Below are positions 31,155 to 34,908 of a stretch of DNA of 34,908 bases, piece after piece; the first letter of the stretch is position 1, and the number at the start of each line of letters is the position of its first letter. The stretch is taken from NCBI GenBank assembly GCA_002347405.1, contig DDXB01000069.1, forward strand, positions 4,807 through 39,714, given 5' to 3'. The notes beneath the pieces were generated by a model. That model searched no databases and was not told the DNA's origin. It saw only the letters and a list, made by a program, of their open reading frames with translations. The position numbers and the translations under genes were made by a program. The stretch is from Rhodocyclaceae bacterium UBA2271. GTDB lineage: Bacteria > Pseudomonadota > Gammaproteobacteria > Burkholderiales > Rhodocyclaceae.

Positions 31155-31162
31155 GGGGCCGA

Positions 31163-31168
31163 ATTATA
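31163..31168 (-). promoter_or_regulatory. Possible -10 element of the mutL promoter
   Basis: The minus strand has a perfect TATAAT 8 bp before the mutL ATG, in the 71-bp gap to the divergent lipoprotein gene. The start would be almost leaderless, and no convincing -35 is seen, so this is tentative. Confidence 0.35.
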
Positions 31169-31225
31169 GGCGCTGGGGTAAACTGGACGCGACATGGATG
31201 CCATTGGCCAACTCATTGCTGGTGC

Positions 31226-31921
31226 GTGCCGGTGAAACGGCGCGCTTGCTTGGCCTTGTTGATGGCCATGCCCCTGTTCGGCTGTGTGTCGAGCCCGAAG
31301 CAATTCGCCAAGACCGATGTGGATCGCGTCGCCGATCTGCACCGCCGCGAAGTCCATGCCAGCATGGGCCGCCTGGCGGAAAAGCTCTACCGCCGCAACC
31401 CGCGCGAATGGAAAAAAGGCGGCCATGCCAGCCTCGATGCCGCCCTGTTTCAATTGTCCGACCCGGCCCGCCATGCCGGCCCCACCGCTGCCGGCGGACT
31501 GCGGGGAACCGTGCTGCTGCTGGCCGGACTGCGCGACGATTACCCGCGCGACCGCGTCGCCGCTTTTGTCGGCGGCCTCAGCGACATGTTGAACGACGCA
31601 TTCAATGGCAAGACAGAATTTTTCATTCTTGATGATCTCGATGCGCAAAAATTGCATAATGCCGCGCGCAACGTCGAGATCGCCGCCTGGAAACTGGCGA
31701 ATGCGCGCCGCAGCCTGCCTGAAGGTGATATTCCGGTGGGCGCCCCCATCCTGTTTTCCAATGAAATGGCGCCGGTGCAAAATCTCAGTTTCGAGCGCGA
31801 GTTCGGTCGGCTGGTCGGCAACCTCGACCTGCTCTCCCGGATCGTCGCCGACAAGACCAACCGCAGCGTCGTCAAGATTGTCCAGAATTTAGCCACCGCT
31901 GCTTTTCTCCCCATCAAATGA
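31226..31921 (+). CDS. Putative lipoprotein of unknown function
   Basis: A 231-aa protein starting GTG (31226, or GTG at 31232). It has a basic N-terminus (KRRACLALLMAMPLFGC) and a lipobox LFGC with Cys20, so it is probably a lipid-anchored periplasmic or outer-membrane protein. The mature part is alpha-helical in composition: a segment DLHRREVHASMGRLAEKLYRR, a middle hydrophobic helix, and the ending RSVVKIVQNLATAAF. The stop overlaps the purN ATG (ATGA). I do not recognise the family. Confidence 0.8.
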   Translation: MPVKRRACLALLMAMPLFGCVSSPKQFAKTDVDRVADLHRREVHASMGRLAEKLYRRNPREWKKGGHASLDAALFQLSDPARHAGPTAAGGLRGTVLLLAGLRDDYPRDRVAAFVGGLSDMLNDAFNGKTEFFILDDLDAQKLHNAARNVEIAAWKLANARRSLPEGDIPVGAPILFSNEMAPVQNLSFEREFGRLVGNLDLLSRIVADKTNRSVVKIVQNLATAAFLPIK

Positions 31922-32565
31922 CCTCAATAAAGAAGTACGTCATCCTCATCTCCGGTCGCGGCAGCAACATGCAGACGCTGATCGATGCCAATCTGCCTGG
32001 CGTCTGCAGCGCCGTCATCAGCAATCGTCCGGTTGCGGCAGGGCTGGCCTGGGCCGCGGCGCGCGGCGTGCCGACTGCCGTGGTCGACCACAAGGCGTTT
32101 GCCTCGCGCGAGGTTTTCGACACGGCGCTGGCCGCCGAGATCGAGCGGCGTGGTGCCGATCTGGTGCTGCTGGCCGGTTTCATGCGCGTGCTGACCGAAC
32201 CCTTCGTGCGACAGTTTGAAGGGCGCCTGGTGAACATTCATCCGTCCCTGCTGCCGGCCTTCCCCGGGCTGCGCACCCATGAGGCCGCCTTGCAGGCTGG
32301 CGTGCGCGTGCATGGCTGCACCGTGCATTTCGTCACGCCGGCGCTCGATTGCGGCCCGATCATCGTTCAGGCGGCCGTGCCGGTATTGGCGGGCGACACG
32401 GCCGATACGCTGGCGATGCGGGTGCTGGCGCAGGAACACCTGATCTATCCCCAAGCGGCGCTGGGCATTCTGGCAGGACACTGCCGGCTGGAGGCGGGGC
32501 GGGTCATCTGGACGAGTGACACCACGCCTGCCGCAGCCGTCCTGCGCGTGCCGGCAGGCGCATGA
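31918..32565 (+). CDS. purN: Phosphoribosylglycinamide formyltransferase
   Basis: A 215-aa GAR transformylase that uses 10-formyl-THF in purine synthesis. It shows ILISGRGSNMQTLI (9-22), LLAGFMRVL, the folate/catalytic motif NIHPSLLPAFPGL with His (~107-119), and VHFVTPALDCGPIIVQ with catalytic Asp. It is ATGA-coupled to both the lipoprotein upstream and the DUF3108 gene downstream. Confidence 0.96.
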   Translation: MTSIKKYVILISGRGSNMQTLIDANLPGVCSAVISNRPVAAGLAWAAARGVPTAVVDHKAFASREVFDTALAAEIERRGADLVLLAGFMRVLTEPFVRQFEGRLVNIHPSLLPAFPGLRTHEAALQAGVRVHGCTVHFVTPALDCGPIIVQAAVPVLAGDTADTLAMRVLAQEHLIYPQAALGILAGHCRLEAGRVIWTSDTTPAAAVLRVPAGA

Positions 32566-33593
32566 ATGTTGCCGTGCGCCGACCGTTCCTGCTGGCATTG
32601 GCGGCATCGCTGATGCTGCATCTGATTCTGCTGCTGGCGCCGGGCTGGGAACTGCCGGCGGATGGGATTACGGACCTGAAGTCGCTGGATGCGACGCTGC
32701 TGCCGCTGGCTCAGGCGGCCGTACCCGTCGCGCCGCCTGTTGCGCCAGCCAGGAAGCCTGTTCCGAAAAAAATACCTCCAGCGACGCCGCATTCGGCTGA
32801 AGCTCCGCCGGTGAGTGTTGCCCCGCCGGTTGCGGAAGCCCCTGAAGCAACGCCGCCGGCTCAACCGGACGAACCGCAGCCGGAGACGACAGTGGCGGAC
32901 CAGGCTGACGCCGTCCCGCCAGCGCCGACTATTGACCCGGCGGTTGCCCGTGCCTGGCCACAGCGTGGCCGCATCCGCTTCGAGGTGACGCGCGGTGACA
33001 GCAACTTTGTCGTCGGTCAGGCCGAGCACCGTTGGCAGCATGACGGCGCGACCTATCAACTGCGAGCCGTCACGGAAACCGTCGGCATCGCCGCCTTGAT
33101 CCGACCCGCGATGGTGGTGCAGGAAAGCCGCGGCAACCTGGTGGCGACTGGACTGCAGCCGCTCGAATTCATGAATGAACGTGATGGCAAGCGCAAGTTG
33201 ATGTTGCGCTTCGACCCCGTTCAGGGGCGCTTGACCTCGGACAGTGGCCCGGCAATCGCCATGAGTGAGCCGGCACAGGATCTGCTGTCGATGCTCTATC
33301 AGCTGAGCACGATGCCGCACGACGCGCAGGAGTTTGCGATCATTGTGGCGACCGGACGCAAGCTGGCACGCCATGTGGTCAAGGTGGCCGAAATAACCCA
33401 ACTCGATACCCCGTTCGGCACGCGCAGCGTGAGGCATCTCATCCTGCCGCCCGCGGACGGGGTGACGAACGACTACTCCACCGAAGTCTGGCTCGACGTG
33501 GCCACCCGCCTGCCGCTGAAGATCCGCCATCGCGACCGCAAGGGCGAAACTTTTGACCAGACCGCAGTTGCGGTCGAACTGGACAATCCATAA
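32562..33593 (+). CDS. DUF3108 protein with TonB-like N-terminus
   Basis: A 343-aa protein with a single N-terminal TM helix (~8-27, RPFLLALAASLMLHLILLL). A periplasmic Pro/Ala-rich stretch covers ~45-128, as in TonB. A DUF3108-type domain fills ~135-343 (RGRIRFEVTRGDSNFVVGQA ... and near the end PLKIRHRDRKGETFDQTAV). Function is unknown. The linker carries DAVPPAPTIDPA, encoded by a dispersed-motif copy identical to that in pcnB. The stop shares its last A with the ATG of the next gene. Confidence 0.85.
   Translation: MNVAVRRPFLLALAASLMLHLILLLAPGWELPADGITDLKSLDATLLPLAQAAVPVAPPVAPARKPVPKKIPPATPHSAEAPPVSVAPPVAEAPEATPPAQPDEPQPETTVADQADAVPPAPTIDPAVARAWPQRGRIRFEVTRGDSNFVVGQAEHRWQHDGATYQLRAVTETVGIAALIRPAMVVQESRGNLVATGLQPLEFMNERDGKRKLMLRFDPVQGRLTSDSGPAIAMSEPAQDLLSMLYQLSTMPHDAQEFAIIVATGRKLARHVVKVAEITQLDTPFGTRSVRHLILPPADGVTNDYSTEVWLDVATRLPLKIRHRDRKGETFDQTAVAVELDNP
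32907..32934 (+). repeat. Dispersed PAPTF-motif, copy 10 (DUF3108 gene linker)
   Basis: The plus strand reads GACGCCGTCCCGCCAGCGCC then GACTATTG, 28 of 28 identical to the pcnB copy (minus strand, 23504-23531). It lies at the junction of the proline-rich linker and the DUF3108 domain. Confidence 0.85.
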
Positions 33594-34858
33594 TGAATAT
33601 TGCCATCACCCGCATCATGATTGACCAGGCCATCGCCGCGACCCACGAACTGTTGCGCCTGCAGCAGCCGGCCGATGTCGCGCTTTCAGCCTTTTTCCGC
33701 GCGCACCGCTCCGGCCCGAAAGAGCGTGCCTTCATCGCCGAGACGGCGTACACCGTGCTGCGCAAGCTGCGTTCACTGACGGCCTGGGTAGGCCCTGAAG
33801 CCACGCCCCGCCAGCTGGTGCTGGTGGCCTTGATTCGCGAAACCGGCCTGAGTTATCGCTCGCTCGAAATGGTGCTGTCGAAGCATGATGCGGAATGGCT
33901 GGCGGGGTTCAAGGCCCAGGCAGAACCCGCATTGACCCTGGCCGAACAGGCGGATCTGCCCGACTGGCTGGTGGAGCGCCTCGGCGCCCTGATGCCACCC
34001 GCGGAGTTGCTGGCGCTGGCCCGCGCCCTGAACCAGCCCGCGCCCCTCGATCTGCGCGTCAATCTGATGAAAGACACGCGTCCCGTCGTGCTGGCGCAAC
34101 TGGCAAAACATGGTCTCGCCGCCACCCCGTGTCCGCTGGCGCCCGAAGGTGTGCGGCTGGCGGGCAGGCCGGCGCTGTCGCAGTATCCCCTGTTCCTGTC
34201 CGGGGCCATCGAGGTGCAGGATGAAGGCAGCCAGTTGCTCGGTCATCTGCTGGCGCCGAAGCGCGGCGAAATGGTGGTCGACTTCTGCGCCGGTGCCGGC
34301 GGCAAGACGCTGCTGCTGGGCGCCCTGATGCGGTCTACCGGCAGGTTGTATGCCTTCGATGTTGCCGAAAAGCGCCTGGCCAAGCTCAAGCCGCGCCTGG
34401 CACGCTCCGGGCTGTCGAACGTGCATCCGGTCGCCATTGCCCACGAGAACGACCAGCGCGTGAAACGGCTGGCCGGCAAGTGCGATCGCGTGCTGGTCGA
34501 CGCGCCCTGCTCGGGGTTGGGCACGCTGCGGCGCAACCCCGATCTGAAGTGGCGGCAGACGCCGCAAAGCGTGGGCGAACTGACGGTCAAACAGGGCAAC
34601 ATCCTGGCCGCGGCCGCAAAGTTGTTGAAACCCGGCGGGCGACTGGTCTATGCGACCTGCAGCCTGTTGCCCGAGGAAAACGAGCAAATCGTCGATGCCT
34701 TCCTCGCCGCGCATCCGCAATTTGCCCGGCGGTCGGCCGGTGAGGTTTTGGCCTCCCAGGGCATCGCCCTCGAATTGCCTGGTCCCGACCTGCAACTCGC
34801 ACCACACACGCATGGCACCGATGGCTTCTATGCTGCCGTGCTGGAACGCGCGGCGTGA
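33593..34858 (+). CDS. RsmB/NOP-family RNA (cytosine-C5) methyltransferase
   Basis: A 421-aa SAM-dependent RNA methyltransferase. An N-terminal NusB-like helical region covers ~1-140. The Rossmann core begins at ~245 with VVDFCAGAGGKTLLLGAL. The NOL1/NOP2/Sun motifs are VLVDAPCSGLGTLRRNPDLKW (Cys in PCS) and YATCSLLPEENE (catalytic Cys in TCS). The substrate is rRNA or tRNA m5C by family. It resembles RsmB but lies with purN and DUF3108 rather than fmt, so the exact target is not assigned. The right window edge falls 50 bp after its stop. Confidence 0.9.
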   Translation: MNIAITRIMIDQAIAATHELLRLQQPADVALSAFFRAHRSGPKERAFIAETAYTVLRKLRSLTAWVGPEATPRQLVLVALIRETGLSYRSLEMVLSKHDAEWLAGFKAQAEPALTLAEQADLPDWLVERLGALMPPAELLALARALNQPAPLDLRVNLMKDTRPVVLAQLAKHGLAATPCPLAPEGVRLAGRPALSQYPLFLSGAIEVQDEGSQLLGHLLAPKRGEMVVDFCAGAGGKTLLLGALMRSTGRLYAFDVAEKRLAKLKPRLARSGLSNVHPVAIAHENDQRVKRLAGKCDRVLVDAPCSGLGTLRRNPDLKWRQTPQSVGELTVKQGNILAAAAKLLKPGGRLVYATCSLLPEENEQIVDAFLAAHPQFARRSAGEVLASQGIALELPGPDLQLAPHTHGTDGFYAAVLERAA

Positions 34859-34865
34859 AATGACG

Positions 34866-34908
34866 CCCGCCCCCCTTTGTGCTCCGTTGGCGCATCCCTC
34901 GCTTTGCT
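34866..34908 (+). repeat. Probable partial copy C of the ~140-bp element
   Basis: It contains CCGCCCCCCTT (11 bases shared with copy A) and GTGCTCCGTT (10 bases shared with copy B) in the same order but closer together. It is truncated or deleted and continues beyond the window. Confidence 0.4.

Noticed and set aside
30087..31169. Long plus-strand open frame (about 360 codons) opposite mutL
   Set aside because: mutL on the minus strand has all family motifs; the opposite frame is open only because of high GC codon bias and has no recognisable domain.
2781..32934. Dispersed motif as the neisserial DNA uptake sequence or the Pasteurellaceae USS
   Set aside because: The core GCCGTCCCGCC shares only GCCGTC with the neisserial GCCGTCTGAA and lacks its CTG, and AAAGTCGGCG differs from the Haemophilus AAGTGCGGT. 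If it is an uptake signal it is a different one.

Overview
The window is a GC-rich stretch of a betaproteobacterial chromosome. The organism is probably in or near the Rhodocyclales/Sterolibacteriaceae; this rests on gene content and order, since no database was searched. Almost everything is core chromosomal material. No phage, insertion sequence, plasmid gene or CRISPR array is visible.

Layout. (1) 1-594: end of an rRNA operon (23S 3' end, 5S, strong terminator). (2) 642-2592: accA (fatty acid synthesis) overlapping tilS (tRNA-Ile lysidine synthase, lacking its usual C-terminal domain). (3) 2553-8530, minus strand: livH-livM-livG-livF for branched-chain amino acid or amide uptake, then a 22-codon proline-rich ORF, a membrane PAS histidine kinase and a FixJ-type regulator. 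Each junction overlaps or abuts, so this looks like one translationally chained operon. (4) 8697-9207: a small Gly-rich basic protein and initiator tRNA-fMet. (5) 9265-12637: rmlBACD for dTDP-L-rhamnose. (6) 12805-16769: a NarX-type kinase, a NarL-type regulator and an active-type diguanylate cyclase. (7) tRNA-Thr(UGT) and a 12-TM glycosyltransferase-like protein. (8) trxA, rho and rpmE. (9) 20902-26350, minus strand: hda - HAD phosphatase - pcnB - folK - DUF486 - panB - panC, mostly overlapping. (10) 26457-34858: purM; opposite it mutL - miaA - ycgR (PilZ); then a lipoprotein, purN, a TonB-like DUF3108 protein and an RsmB/NOP-type RNA methyltransferase on the plus strand.

Functional links. 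c-di-GMP is made by the cyclase at 12805-14589 and probably sensed by the PilZ protein at 27536-28273. purM and purN serve purine synthesis. panB, panC and folK supply one-carbon and CoA cofactors. mutL, hda, rho and trxA are genome and transcription maintenance genes.

The main unexplained signal is a dispersed sequence motif. A 20-26 bp sequence with core GCCGTCCCGCCAGCGCCGAC, usually followed by TTT or TAT, occurs about ten times. It lies inside coding genes, mostly in interdomain linkers or at termini, in two sense frames (PPAPTFA or ASADF) and once antisense. Its 10-bp end AAAGTCGGCG also occurs in two intergenic sites. A separate dispersed element of about 140 bp is present at 12.65-12.80 kb and 29.24-29.38 kb, with a partial copy at the right edge. 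The 29 kb copy sits between mutL and miaA and is open in the miaA frame. Two very short upstream ORFs (before the kinase and before hda) end exactly on the start codon of the next gene.
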